From contig NZ_JABGCG010000011.1 in the NCBI RefSeq assembly GCF_019799925.1, forward strand, positions 62,001 to 126,000: 64,000 nucleotides of DNA, written 5' to 3'. This stretch comes from Blastococcus sp. CPCC 205250. GTDB lineage: Bacteria; Actinomycetota; Actinomycetes; Mycobacteriales; Geodermatophilaceae. Positions 10,197 to 18,177 of the stretch are shown here, one piece after another (position 1 is the stretch's first letter; each line of letters opens with the position of its first letter). The position numbers were made by a program, and so were the translations under genes. The notes beneath the pieces are model-generated. The model was given only the letters and a program-made list of their open reading frames with translations. It did no database searches and was not told the origin of the DNA.

Positions 10197-11321
10197 ATGG
10201 ACGTCCCCACCTGGGTGTGGGCCCTGACCGTCGCCGCGGTCGTGGCCATGATCGCCTTCGACTTCGTCGGCCACGTGCGCACCCCGCACGCCCCGACGCT
10301 GCGCGAGTCCGCGATCTGGTCCGCCGTCTACGTCGGCATCGCCGTCCTCTTCGGGCTCGGCGTGTTGTGGTTCGCCGGCGCCCAGTACGGCGGCGAGTAC
10401 TTCGCCGGCTACATCACCGAGAAGAGCCTCTCGGTGGACAACCTCTTCGTCTTCGTCCTGATCATGGCTAGCTTCGCGGTGCCCCGGGAGCTGCAGCAGA
10501 AGGTGCTGCTGTTCGGCATCGGCTTCGCGCTGGTGCTGCGCACCGTCTTCATCCTGGTCGGCGCGGCCGCCATCGAGAACTTCAGCTGGGTCTTCTACCT
10601 GTTCGGCGCGATCCTGATCTACACCGCGTACGTCCAGGCCAGGAGCGGCGGGCACAGCAGCGACGACCACTACGAGGAGAACGGCATCCTCCGGTTCGTC
10701 CGCCGCGTCCTGCCGACCACCGAGGAGTACCACTCCGACAAGCTGGTCACGAAGGTCGACGGCAAGCGCTTCATCACCCCGCTGATGATCGCGCTCATCG
10801 CCATCGGCAGCGCCGACGTCCTGTTCGCCGTCGACTCCATCCCGGCGATCTTCGGGCTCACGCAGGAGACCTACCTGGTCTTCACCGCCAACGCCTTCTC
10901 CCTCCTCGGGCTGCGCCAGCTGTTCTTCCTCATCGACGGCCTGCTCGACCGGCTCGTCTACCTGGCCTACGGCCTGGCCGTGATCCTCGGGTTCATCGGC
11001 GCCAAGCTGGTCATCCACGCCCTGCACACCAACGAGCTGCCGTTCGTCAACGGCGGCGAGCACGTGACGGCGATCCCCGAGATCCCGACGTGGCTGTCGC
11101 TGGGCGTCATCCTCGTGACGCTGCTGGTGACCACGGTCGCCAGCCTCGCCAAGGACCGGCGCACCCGCGGCGCCGCCGCCCGCACCGGCGCCGCCCCCGC
11201 GCCGGTCGGCGCGGACACCGCCGCGGAGGCCGTCGAGGGCGACCGCTCCGGCACCGCTGCCGACGACCGGCGCGGCGACCCCGACGACCTGCCGGCGGAC
11301 GCGACGTCGGGCACCCGGTGA
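10197..11321 (+). CDS. TerC family integral membrane protein, probable Mn2+ exporter (copy 1)
   Basis: TerC-family membrane proteins include tellurite-resistance TerC and Alx/MeeF-type proteins linked to manganese efflux. The ATG at 10197 has GGAGG 10 nt upstream, sequestered by the riboswitch; 374 residues follow. About seven to nine membrane segments are visible. The family signature EKSLSVDNLFVFVLIM is near residues 78-93 and a second acidic motif, ADVLFAVDSIPAIFG, near 205-219; these Asp residues are the presumed metal sites. The C-terminal 55 residues are soluble, Ala/Thr/Asp-rich. The Mn2+ riboswitch supports a metal-export role. The stop overlaps the next start in a GTGA. A paralogue lies at 11885. 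Confidence 0.93.
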   Translation: MDVPTWVWALTVAAVVAMIAFDFVGHVRTPHAPTLRESAIWSAVYVGIAVLFGLGVLWFAGAQYGGEYFAGYITEKSLSVDNLFVFVLIMASFAVPRELQQKVLLFGIGFALVLRTVFILVGAAAIENFSWVFYLFGAILIYTAYVQARSGGHSSDDHYEENGILRFVRRVLPTTEEYHSDKLVTKVDGKRFITPLMIALIAIGSADVLFAVDSIPAIFGLTQETYLVFTANAFSLLGLRQLFFLIDGLLDRLVYLAYGLAVILGFIGAKLVIHALHTNELPFVNGGEHVTAIPEIPTWLSLGVILVTLLVTTVASLAKDRRTRGAAARTGAAPAPVGADTAAEAVEGDRSGTAADDRRGDPDDLPADATSGTR

Positions 11322-11881
11322 CCGCGCCGCAGCTCGACTGCGCCCGTCCCGCCGACGTGCCGGGGGCCCGGCTGGACACGGTGCTGCAGCTCGCCGACGA
11401 GCTCTCCGGCGTCCTCCGCGCGACCGACCGGGTGGTCGCGCGTGTGGAGGAGGCCACGGGCCTGCGCCGCGGCGAGCTGGCGGCACTGCTCGCCGTGGAC
11501 CAGGGCGCCCGGCACCCCCGCGCGGTGGCGCGCCACAGCGGTCAGGTGGACGACGCCGGCGACGCCACGACCGAGGCGCTGCTCCGCCGGGGCCTGCTCC
11601 GGCGGGGCCGCCACCCCGGCGCTCCCGCCGGGGCATCGGGGGCGACCGTGCTCGAGGTCACCGCGGCCGGACGGGCGGTCCTGGACCAGGCCGAGGCGCT
11701 GCGGATCCGGGCGCTGGACGCCCTGGTCGGCGTCCTCGGCCCCCGGGACACCGCCGTCCTGCGGTCGGCGGTGCAGGCCCTGGCGGGCGCGCTCGACGGC
11801 GTCTCCCCGCCGGAGTCGCCCGCGGTGTCGCAGAAACGACTCCCGACGGGTCCCGCGCCCCTCCGGCCCGTAGAGTCCTGA
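11318..11881 (+). CDS. MarR-like winged-helix regulator between two terC genes
   Basis: This 187-residue cytoplasmic protein has a MarR-like layout: an N-terminal helix (LDTVLQLADELSGVLRATDRVV), a helix-turn-helix (GLRRGELAALLAVDQGARHPRAVARHSGQ) and a wing ending GATVLEVTAAGRAVLDQAEA. The GTG start overlaps the terC stop codon, and the stop lies 3 nt before the second terC gene, so the three may form one transcript. The C-terminal 35 residues are Pro/Ser-rich and probably disordered. The ligand is unknown; autoregulation of the terC pair is a reasonable guess only. Similarity is moderate, so MarR assignment is likely but not certain. Confidence 0.7.
   Translation: MTAPQLDCARPADVPGARLDTVLQLADELSGVLRATDRVVARVEEATGLRRGELAALLAVDQGARHPRAVARHSGQVDDAGDATTEALLRRGLLRRGRHPGAPAGASGATVLEVTAAGRAVLDQAEALRIRALDALVGVLGPRDTAVLRSAVQALAGALDGVSPPESPAVSQKRLPTGPAPLRPVES
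11871..11876 (+). promoter_or_regulatory. Candidate internal -10 element before second terC
   Basis: TAGAGT matches TANNNT and ends 8 nt before the GTG of the second terC gene, inside the end of the MarR-like gene. It may give a leaderless internal transcript independent of the Mn2+ riboswitch. Confidence 0.35.
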
Positions 11882-11884
11882 CCC

Positions 11885-12991
11885 GTGCACGAGCTCCCCG
11901 TCTGGTTCGAGGTCGCGACCTTCGTGGGGCTCTCCGTCCTGCTGCTCGCCGACCTGCTCTACGTCGTCCGCCGCCCCCACGAGCCCTCCTTCAAGGAGTC
12001 CGGCCTGTGGGTCGCCTTCTACGTCTCGCTGGCGGTGGTCTTCGGCGCCATCTTCTGGGCGATCACCGACGCCCAGTTCGCCACGGAGTTCTACGCGGGC
12101 TGGCTGACCGAGTACTCGCTCTCGGTCGACAACCTCTTCGTGTTCGTGATCATCATGGCGCGGTTCCGCGTGCCCCGGCACCTCCAGCAGGAGGTGCTCA
12201 TGGTCGGCATCATCATCGCGCTGGTGCTGCGCGGCATCTTCATCCTGCTGGGCGCCGCGCTGATCACGCGCTTCACCTGGGTCTTCTACATCTTCGGCGC
12301 GTTCCTCGTGTACACCGCGATCAACCTCGTCCGGCACCGCGGCGAGGACGAGGACTACGAGGAGAACGCGTTCATCCGGTCGATGCGCCGGGTGCTGCCC
12401 ATCACGTCGGAGTTCCAGGGCGGGAAGCTCCGGGTCGTCGAGGCGGGCAAGAAGATGTGGACGCCGATGATCATCGTCTTCCTGGCGCTCGGCACCACCG
12501 ACCTGGTCTTCGCCCTCGACAGCATCCCGGCGATCTTCGGCCTCACCCGTGAGCCGTTCATCGTCTTCACGGCCAACGTCTTCGCGCTGATGGGGCTGCG
12601 CCAGCTGTACTTCTTGCTCGGCGGGCTGCTGCAGCGGCTGGTCTACCTGTCGATCGGCCTGGCGGTCATCCTCGCGTTCATCGGCGTCAAGCTGGTGATG
12701 GAGGCGCTGCACGAGAACACGCTGCCGTTCATCAACGGCGGGGAGCACATCGACGCGGTGCCGACGATCCCGATCTGGCTGTCGCTGACGATCATCCTCG
12801 GCGTCATCCTCATCGCCACGGTTGCCAGCCTCATCAAGACGCGAGGGCAGTTCAGCACCGAGACGCCGGACGCGGAGGAGATCGCCGACAGCACCTCCGC
12901 CGTCGGGCCGGCGGCCTCGGCCGAGGCGGAGTCGACCACCGCCGCGGCGGCCGAGGAGGCCGGCACCGAGGGGCGCCCGCACCGCGGCTGA
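11885..12991 (+). CDS. TerC family integral membrane protein (copy 2)
   Basis: This 368-residue paralogue has the same topology and motifs as the upstream TerC protein: TEYSLSVDNLFVFVIIM near residues 77-93 and TDLVFALDSIPAIFG near 206-220. It ends in a soluble Glu/Ala-rich tail of about 45 residues. The GTG at 11885 has no Shine-Dalgarno sequence. Unlike copy 1 it has no riboswitch of its own. Copy number two in tandem with a regulator between them suggests different expression conditions or different metals. Assigning Mn2+ as substrate is inference from the family and from the riboswitch on copy 1. Confidence 0.92.
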   Translation: MHELPVWFEVATFVGLSVLLLADLLYVVRRPHEPSFKESGLWVAFYVSLAVVFGAIFWAITDAQFATEFYAGWLTEYSLSVDNLFVFVIIMARFRVPRHLQQEVLMVGIIIALVLRGIFILLGAALITRFTWVFYIFGAFLVYTAINLVRHRGEDEDYEENAFIRSMRRVLPITSEFQGGKLRVVEAGKKMWTPMIIVFLALGTTDLVFALDSIPAIFGLTREPFIVFTANVFALMGLRQLYFLLGGLLQRLVYLSIGLAVILAFIGVKLVMEALHENTLPFINGGEHIDAVPTIPIWLSLTIILGVILIATVASLIKTRGQFSTETPDAEEIADSTSAVGPAASAEAESTTAAAAEEAGTEGRPHRG

Positions 12992-13095
12992 CCCCAGCTG
13001 CCGACGCGCGGGCCGGCTCCGCGTCCCGGAGACTGCTGAGGCCGCTCCAGACCTCGGGGCCGCACGGGGGTCCAGAGCGCGGGAGCGACACAGCG

Positions 13096-13848
13096 ATGAA
13101 CGAGGGGCTCTACGGGAGCAGCACGACACAGAACCTGCCGCGGGTGGCGGTCGCCGAGGCGGTGGGCACGTACTTCCTCGTGCTCGCCGGCACGGCCGTC
13201 GCCGTGGCGGCGACGCTGGGACTCACCATCGCCGGCGGGGTCGCCGACTCGCTGGCGGTGGGACTGGCGTTCGGGCTGACGCTCGTGGCGCTGGTCAACA
13301 GCCTGGGGCACATCTCCGGCTGCCACCTGAACCCGGCCGTGACGCTCGGGCTCGCCGTCTCCGGCGCCTTCCCGTGGCGCTACGTCCCGGCCTACCTCGT
13401 CGCGCAGCTCGGCGGCGCGGTGCTGGCCAGCCTCACGGTCTGGCTGACCTACGGCGACGCCGCCCGGGAGGACGCCTCCCTGGCCGCGACCCTGCCGGCC
13501 GGCGGGGTCAGCCCCGTGACGGTCCTGGTCATCGAGGGCCTGGTCACCTTCTTCCTCGTCCTCACCATCGTCTCGGTGGCGACCGACTCGCGGGTGCCCA
13601 AGGCAGCCGCCGGGCTCACCGTGGGCTTCACGCTGGCGGTGTGCGTGCTGCTGGCCGGGCCGCTGTCCGGAGGCGGCGTGAACCCGGCGCGGGCGCTGGG
13701 GCCGATGATCGTCTCCGGGCGCTTCGACAGCGTCTGGGCCTACGTGCTCGGGCCGCTGGTCGGCGGCGTGCTCGCCGCCCTGCTGTACGCCCGCTTCCTG
13801 CAGGAGGCGCGGGAACCCGGGGACGCGGTGACCGCCGACGAGGCCTGA
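13096..13848 (+). CDS. MIP/aquaporin family channel
   Basis: This 250-residue membrane protein has the two half-helix NPA motifs of major intrinsic proteins, HLNPAVT near residue 78 and GVNPAR near 195, in two inverted repeats with six membrane helices. The aromatic/arginine filter Arg follows the second NPA. The small overall length and lack of an Asp after the second NPA-Ala-Arg favour a water-type aquaporin over a glycerol facilitator, but this is not decisive. It starts at the ATG at 13096 with a weak GGGAG. It stands 104 nt after the second terC and may be a separate unit. Confidence 0.92.
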   Translation: MNEGLYGSSTTQNLPRVAVAEAVGTYFLVLAGTAVAVAATLGLTIAGGVADSLAVGLAFGLTLVALVNSLGHISGCHLNPAVTLGLAVSGAFPWRYVPAYLVAQLGGAVLASLTVWLTYGDAAREDASLAATLPAGGVSPVTVLVIEGLVTFFLVLTIVSVATDSRVPKAAAGLTVGFTLAVCVLLAGPLSGGGVNPARALGPMIVSGRFDSVWAYVLGPLVGGVLAALLYARFLQEAREPGDAVTADEA

Positions 13849-13879
13849 CCGGCGGCCGGGGAGCCGAGCGCCTCTCGGC

Positions 13880-13885
13880 TAGCGT
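13880..13885 (+). promoter_or_regulatory. Candidate -10 element of the S9-like gene
   Basis: TAGCGT fits TANNNT and ends 8 nt before the GTG at 13894. No Shine-Dalgarno sequence lies between, which fits a leaderless transcript. Confidence 0.4.
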
Positions 13886-13893
13886 CGGCGCCC

Positions 13894-15654
13894 GTGCGCC
13901 CCGACGACCTCGCCCTCCTGCGGACGCCGGGCACGCCGGCCGTCGCGCCGGACGGGCGGATCGCCGTCGTCGCCGTGACCCGGCCCGACATGGCGGCCGA
14001 CCGGTACCGCAGCCAGCTGTGGGCGGTGCCGACCGACGCCTCGGCGCCCGCCCGACCGCTCACCTCGGGCGGGCGGGACACCGACCCCGCCTTCTCGCCG
14101 GACGGCCGCTGGCTGGCCTACCTGGGTGCGGCCGACGACGGGCCGCCCCAGGTGCACCTGCTGCCCACGGCGGGGGGCGCCCCGCGCCGGCTCACCGGCC
14201 TGCCCCTGGGGGCGGGCGCGCCGGTGTGGTCGCCGGACTCGCGGCGGCTGGCCTGGACCGGTCCGGCGGGCGACGCCCCCGACCCGGGCGCTCCGGTCCT
14301 GGTGACCACCCTGCGCCACCTGCTCGACGGCGCCGGCCTCCCCGGCGGCCCGCGGCGCCAGGTGCACGTCCTGGACCTGCCCGACGACCTCGCCGACGAC
14401 GGCGAGCCCGTCCCGGAACCCGGCGTCGTCACCACCGGCGACGCGGACTGCGCCGACGTCTGCTGGCGCCCGGACGGCGGCGAGCTCGCGTTCGTCTCCG
14501 CCCGGCACGCGACCGCCGACCGCGACCTGCGCACCGACGTGTTCGCCGTCCACCCCGACGGCTCGGGCCTGCGCCGGGTGACCGCCTCCCCGGCGCGGTG
14601 CAGCCGCCCGGCCTGGTCGCCGGACGGCGCGGTCCTGCTCGTCACCGTCGAGCCCGAGCCGGGCCCCGGCGGGGCGGACGACGGTGGGCGGGCCCGCACG
14701 CTGTGCCGGGTCCCCGCCGGCGGAGGTGAGCTCGAGCCGGTGCCCGACCTCGCCGGCGACATGGTCCCGGGCGCCCTGGGCACCGAGCGGGGCGCGCTCG
14801 TCCGCGTGCGGCGGGACGGTGCGGTCGGGCTGCTGCGGGTGCCGCCGGAGGGCGGGACGCCGGAGGTGCTGGTCGACGGGCCGTTCACGGTGCGCGGCGT
14901 CGGCGCCGGGGGCGGGGTCGTCGTCGCCACCGTCGGGCACGACGCCTCGACGGGGGAGCTCATCGCCATCACCCCCGGCCGCCGGCGGCTCCTGACCTCC
15001 TTCGGCCGGGCCCTCGCCGCGACCGGCCGGGTGCACCGGGTGCGGGAGCGGTCCGCCGCCGCGCCCGACGGTGCGCCGGTGCACGGCTGGGTCACCGTGC
15101 CGGACGGCCCCGGGCCGCACCCGGTCGTCCTCCGGGTGTCCGGCGGGCCCTCCGCGCAGGACGGCTGGGCGCTGCTCGACGACGTCCAGGCCGCCGTCAC
15201 CGCGGGCTGCGCCGTGCTGCAGTGCGGCGTCCGGGACCCCGCCGACGGCGTCCTGGCCCTGCTGGACGCCGCGCTGGCCGACCCGGAGCTGCGGCTCGAC
15301 GCCGGCCGGGTGGCGCTCACCGGCGGCGCCGCGGCCGCGCTGCTCCTGGCCCCGACCGGCCGCTTCGCCGCCGCCGTCGTCGAGGAGGCGTCCGAGCCGG
15401 GGACGTCGCCCGGGCCCGACCTGGCGGCCCTCGGCGAGGCGATCCCCACGCCGACCCTGGTCCTCGCCGCCGGGGACGGCTCGCACCGGGGAACCGGTCC
15501 GGTACAGCCGCTGTACGTCGCGCTCAAGCGCCGCGGCGTGCCCGCGGAGCTGCTGCTCTTCCCCGGCGAGGGGGGACCGGGGCGGCCGCGGCACCGTGTC
15601 GCCCGCCTCGAGCACCTGGTGCGCTGGTGGCAGCGCTGGCTGACGGCCGGCTGA
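13894..15654 (+). CDS. S9 prolyl-oligopeptidase-like protein, probable pseudoenzyme
   Basis: The 586-residue protein has an N-terminal WD40-like/TolB-type beta-propeller (repeats AFSPDGRWLAYLG, VWSPDSRRLAW, CWRPDGGELAFVS, AWSPDGAVLLV) and a C-terminal alpha/beta hydrolase domain from about residue 390, as in acylaminoacyl peptidases. In active relatives the nucleophile lies in GGSYGG; here the matching segment near residue 474 reads ALTGGAAAALLL, with no Ser. The C-terminal catalytic His segment (FPGEGH in relatives) reads FPGEGGPGRPRHR. The protein is therefore probably not a peptidase. No signal peptide is seen, so it is cytoplasmic. Gene length and reading frame are intact, arguing against simple decay. 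Confidence 0.82.
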   Translation: MRPDDLALLRTPGTPAVAPDGRIAVVAVTRPDMAADRYRSQLWAVPTDASAPARPLTSGGRDTDPAFSPDGRWLAYLGAADDGPPQVHLLPTAGGAPRRLTGLPLGAGAPVWSPDSRRLAWTGPAGDAPDPGAPVLVTTLRHLLDGAGLPGGPRRQVHVLDLPDDLADDGEPVPEPGVVTTGDADCADVCWRPDGGELAFVSARHATADRDLRTDVFAVHPDGSGLRRVTASPARCSRPAWSPDGAVLLVTVEPEPGPGGADDGGRARTLCRVPAGGGELEPVPDLAGDMVPGALGTERGALVRVRRDGAVGLLRVPPEGGTPEVLVDGPFTVRGVGAGGGVVVATVGHDASTGELIAITPGRRRLLTSFGRALAATGRVHRVRERSAAAPDGAPVHGWVTVPDGPGPHPVVLRVSGGPSAQDGWALLDDVQAAVTAGCAVLQCGVRDPADGVLALLDAALADPELRLDAGRVALTGGAAAALLLAPTGRFAAAVVEEASEPGTSPGPDLAALGEAIPTPTLVLAAGDGSHRGTGPVQPLYVALKRRGVPAELLLFPGEGGPGRPRHRVARLEHLVRWWQRWLTAG

Positions 15655-15686
15655 CCGCGGGGGCGCGCGGGGCCCCGCCCGCCCAC

Positions 15687-15692
15687 TAGCGT
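15687..15692 (+). promoter_or_regulatory. Candidate -10 element, leaderless
   Basis: TAGCGT ends 6 nt before the ATG at 15699 and no ribosome binding site is present, a typical actinobacterial leaderless arrangement. Confidence 0.4.
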
Positions 15693-15698
15693 TCGGGC

Positions 15699-15986
15699 AT
15701 GGCGCTCATCTACCCCGTCCAGGCCGACGCTCCCGAGCCCGAGGACGGCACCGAGCCCGACTTCGGCGAACTCGCCGCCGACCTGTCCGACACCTGGCTG
15801 GTCGAGGTCGCGGTCGAGGAGGACGGCGACGACGCCTGCTTCGGCCCGCTCACCGCCCGCGCCGCCTGGGACCTCGCCCTCGGCGTCGACAAGCGGCGTC
15901 CCGACCTGCTCGTGTCCGTCGTGCCGCTGCACGTGGCCTGCACGGTCGACGAGCTGGTGGCGATGTTCGACGAGGACGACGCCTAG
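15699..15986 (+). CDS. Small acidic conserved-looking protein of unknown function
   Basis: I do not recognise this 95-residue protein. It is strongly acidic, with an Asp/Glu-rich N-terminus (PEPEDGTEPDFGELAADL) and the C-terminal end FDEDDA. A central hydrophobic-polar pattern (DTWLVEVAVEEDGDDACFG, LVSVVPLHVACTVDELV) suggests a small alpha/beta fold. There is no signal peptide or membrane helix. The third-position GC bias and the spaced -10 element support a real gene. It lies between the S9-like gene and the DUF4178 cluster but is not tightly linked to either. Confidence 0.75.
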   Translation: MALIYPVQADAPEPEDGTEPDFGELAADLSDTWLVEVAVEEDGDDACFGPLTARAAWDLALGVDKRRPDLLVSVVPLHVACTVDELVAMFDEDDA

Positions 15987-16072
15987 AGCCGCGGCGGAGC
16001 CTGTTCCACCGGGCTGAGCAGGGGCGATACGGTCGACGCAGCCGTTCGTACCGCCTCCGGAGGAGCTCACCG

Positions 16073-16675
16073 GTGACCGAAGCACTGCTGGTGCTGTTGG
16101 GGATCGTCGTCGTCGCGGGCGTGGTCGTCCTGGTGCTCCGGCAGCGGAACCTCCGGCGGCGGAACGCCCCCCGCCCGCGCGTCGACCCGCTCGCCGACGA
16201 GCCGGACCTCTACGACCCGCACGCGATCGGGGTGGGTGACGTGATCACCTACGCCGGGATCGACCACGTCGTCCGCGGGACGATCCGCCTGGAGGAGGGC
16301 GGGGTCACCTGGGCCGAGCACCTGCTCGACGGCTCGACCGGACGCCGCTGGCTGAGCGTCGAGGACGACGAGGGCGACCTGGAGATGACGCTGTGGATGC
16401 GCCGGGAGGGCACCGGCCTGACCCCCGACGGGGACGCCGTGCTCGACGACCGGGTGCACCGGCAGATCGAGCGCGGCCGCGCCGCCTACACGGCGGAGGG
16501 GACGACGGGCACCCCGCCGACCGGCACCGTCGACTACGCCGACTACGCCACCGCCGACCGCACGGGGCTGATCGCGTTCGAGCGCTGGGCGTCGACGCAG
16601 TCGTGGGAGGTCTCCACCGGGCGGGCCGTGAGCCGGGGCGAGCTGACCGTGTACCACCGGACGCCGGAGGCGTGA
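16073..16675 (+). CDS. DUF4178 protein with N-terminal membrane anchor
   Basis: First gene of the five-gene cluster. The GTG at 16073 follows GGAGGAGCTCACCG. The 200-residue protein has one N-terminal membrane helix (about residues 4-22, LLVLLGIVVVAGVVVLVLR), a basic stretch, then a DUF4178-like beta-rich domain: GVGDVITYAGIDHVVRGTIRL, then WAEHLLDG and RRWLSVEDDEGDLEMTLWM, ending with WASTQSWEVSTGRAVSRGELTVYH. DUF4178 proteins often sit beside spermidine-synthase-like genes; no activity is established that I know of. The domain would face the cytoplasm if the basic residues after the helix follow the positive-inside rule. Confidence 0.82.
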   Translation: MTEALLVLLGIVVVAGVVVLVLRQRNLRRRNAPRPRVDPLADEPDLYDPHAIGVGDVITYAGIDHVVRGTIRLEEGGVTWAEHLLDGSTGRRWLSVEDDEGDLEMTLWMRREGTGLTPDGDAVLDDRVHRQIERGRAAYTAEGTTGTPPTGTVDYADYATADRTGLIAFERWASTQSWEVSTGRAVSRGELTVYHRTPEA

Positions 16676-16760
16676 GCCCGCCCGTCCCGCTCCCCGCGAG
16701 CCCGGTGCCCACCCGCACCCGACCGGCCCGGCGGTCGGCCCGCACCGGCGGGAGGCGCCG

Positions 16761-17270
16761 GTGACCGTCCACCTCCTGGACGTGACGCCCCGCGACGTCG
16801 CGGCCGACGCGCTGGGCCTGGTGCTGGACGCACCGGCCCCGCCGGCCCTGGTCGAGGTCACCGTCGACGACGGCCGGGGCGGCGCGGTCACCCTGGGCGT
16901 GCTGGGGGCGTCCCACGTGGTCACCGCCCGCGTGCCGGGGCACCGGCTGACCGAGCAGGTCTCGTGCGACGCGGTGGCCGCCGGCGGCCGCCGGCTGCCC
17001 CGGCGCGCCCGCGTGGGCGGCTACGAGATCGCGTCGGAGACCACCGCGGTCCCGCGCGCGGAGCTGGAGGCGACCGCCGGGCTCCTCCGGACGCGGGCCG
17101 CGACGTCGCCCGGCTGGATCTGCGGGGCCTTCCCGGGCGCCGGGAGCGCGGTGACCGCCCTGACGGCGCAGGCCCTGCCGGACGGCGGCTGGACCTGGCA
17201 GACGTGGCATCTGTACCCCGGCGACGAGGAGGGCGTGATCGTGACCACGCGGAGCAGGTGGCGGCCGTGA
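16761..17270 (+). CDS. DUF2617 family protein
   Basis: This 169-residue cytoplasmic protein matches the actinobacterial DUF2617 pattern: VTVHLLDVTPRDVAADALGL at the start, VLGASHVV in the middle, and TWQTWHLYPGDEEGVIVTTRSRW at the end. The function is unknown. It begins with GTG at 16761, 85 nt after the DUF4178 gene, and its stop overlaps the next start in a GTGA. A conserved Trp/His/Tyr-rich C-terminal strand (GWTWQTWHLYP) is the most striking sequence feature and may form a binding surface. Confidence 0.83.
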   Translation: MTVHLLDVTPRDVAADALGLVLDAPAPPALVEVTVDDGRGGAVTLGVLGASHVVTARVPGHRLTEQVSCDAVAAGGRRLPRRARVGGYEIASETTAVPRAELEATAGLLRTRAATSPGWICGAFPGAGSAVTALTAQALPDGGWTWQTWHLYPGDEEGVIVTTRSRWRP

Positions 17271-17674
17271 CGAGGACCCGGAGGACCGCGGCGCTGGTCG
17301 TCACCGTCGCCGTCCTGGTGGCCGGCTGCGGCGGCAGCGACGACGACGTGCGCGACCACCTCGAGGACACCTACGAGCGGCAGAGCCGCCAGGGCGACAC
17401 CTCGACCTACGCGTCGGACGACCCGGTCGGCACCACGACCGCGGCGATCGCCGACGCGGTGCAGCCCACGGCCCGCCAGGCCGACGGCGGCGCGGAGTAC
17501 CTGCGCTACGACGACGACATCGTCGTGGTGAGCGCCACCGCCGGCGGCAGCAGCATCCGCATCGAGGACCTCGACGGCCGCTACCGCAGCGGCTACTACG
17601 CCTACCTCGGGTCCGGCTTCCGGCCCGGGTCCCCCGCAGCCGGCGGCGACGGCGGCCCGGGGGACGGGAAGTGA
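17267..17674 (+). CDS. DUF4247 lipoprotein
   Basis: A 135-residue exported lipoprotein. The N-terminus MTRTRRTAALVVTVAVLVAGCGGS carries a basic stretch, a hydrophobic core and a lipobox (LVAGC) with Cys near residue 22. The mature part resembles DUF4247: VRDHLEDTYERQSRQGDTSTYASDDPVGTT, then YLRYDDDIVVVSA, SIRIEDLDGRYRSGYYAYLGSGF and a Gly-rich tail. It sits outside the membrane, whereas its neighbours are cytoplasmic or membrane proteins, so the cluster spans the envelope. Start overlaps the DUF2617 stop codon. Confidence 0.83.
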   Translation: MTRTRRTAALVVTVAVLVAGCGGSDDDVRDHLEDTYERQSRQGDTSTYASDDPVGTTTAAIADAVQPTARQADGGAEYLRYDDDIVVVSATAGGSSIRIEDLDGRYRSGYYAYLGSGFRPGSPAAGGDGGPGDGK

Positions 17675-17708
17675 CCCGTTCCGCCCACCCCCACAGCAGG
17701 AGGAAGAC

Positions 17709-18173
17709 GTGCAGATGACACCGCTGGCCCTCGACTTCGGGTCGGTCGACGGCGACCTGCTGGGCGAGGGCGTGCTCGCCACGCTGCTGTACTTCGCCAT
17801 CGGGGCCGGGGTGCTGGCGCTGGGTTTCCTGGTCCTCGACCTGCTCACCCCGGGCAACCTGCGGCGCCAGGTCTACACCGACCACAAGCCCAACGCGGCG
17901 ATCCTGCTCGGCGCCAACCACCTCGCGCTCGCGGTCATCGTGGTGACCGCGATCATGACCAGCAGCGACGACCTGGGGCAGGGGCTGGTCGACTCGGCGG
18001 TCTACGGCGTCCTCGGGGTCGCGCTCCAGGGGCTCGCGCTGCGGCTGCTCGACGCGTTCGTCCCCGGGCACCTGCGCGCGCTGGTCGACGAGCCGCGCAT
18101 GAGCGGCGCGGCCTGGGCGGTGGGCATCAGCCTCGTCGCGATCGGCGCGGTCAACGCGGCCGCCCTGTCGTGA
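17709..18173 (+). CDS. DUF350 membrane protein
   Basis: This 154-residue protein has four membrane helices in two repeats (LATLLYFAIGAGVLALGFLVLDLL, AILLGANHLALAVIVVTAIM, and two after residue 95), as in DUF350. The sequence NAAILLGANHLALA, with the conserved Asn-Ala and His in a helix, is the family signature. It starts with GTG at 17709 after AGGAGGAAGAC; an ATG at 17715 is possible. It lies 34 nt after the DUF4247 gene and 4 nt before the spermidine-synthase-like gene. DUF350 proteins are small membrane proteins of unproved transport or scaffold function. Confidence 0.86.
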   Translation: MQMTPLALDFGSVDGDLLGEGVLATLLYFAIGAGVLALGFLVLDLLTPGNLRRQVYTDHKPNAAILLGANHLALAVIVVTAIMTSSDDLGQGLVDSAVYGVLGVALQGLALRLLDAFVPGHLRALVDEPRMSGAAWAVGISLVAIGAVNAAALS

Positions 18174-18177
18174 GCGG

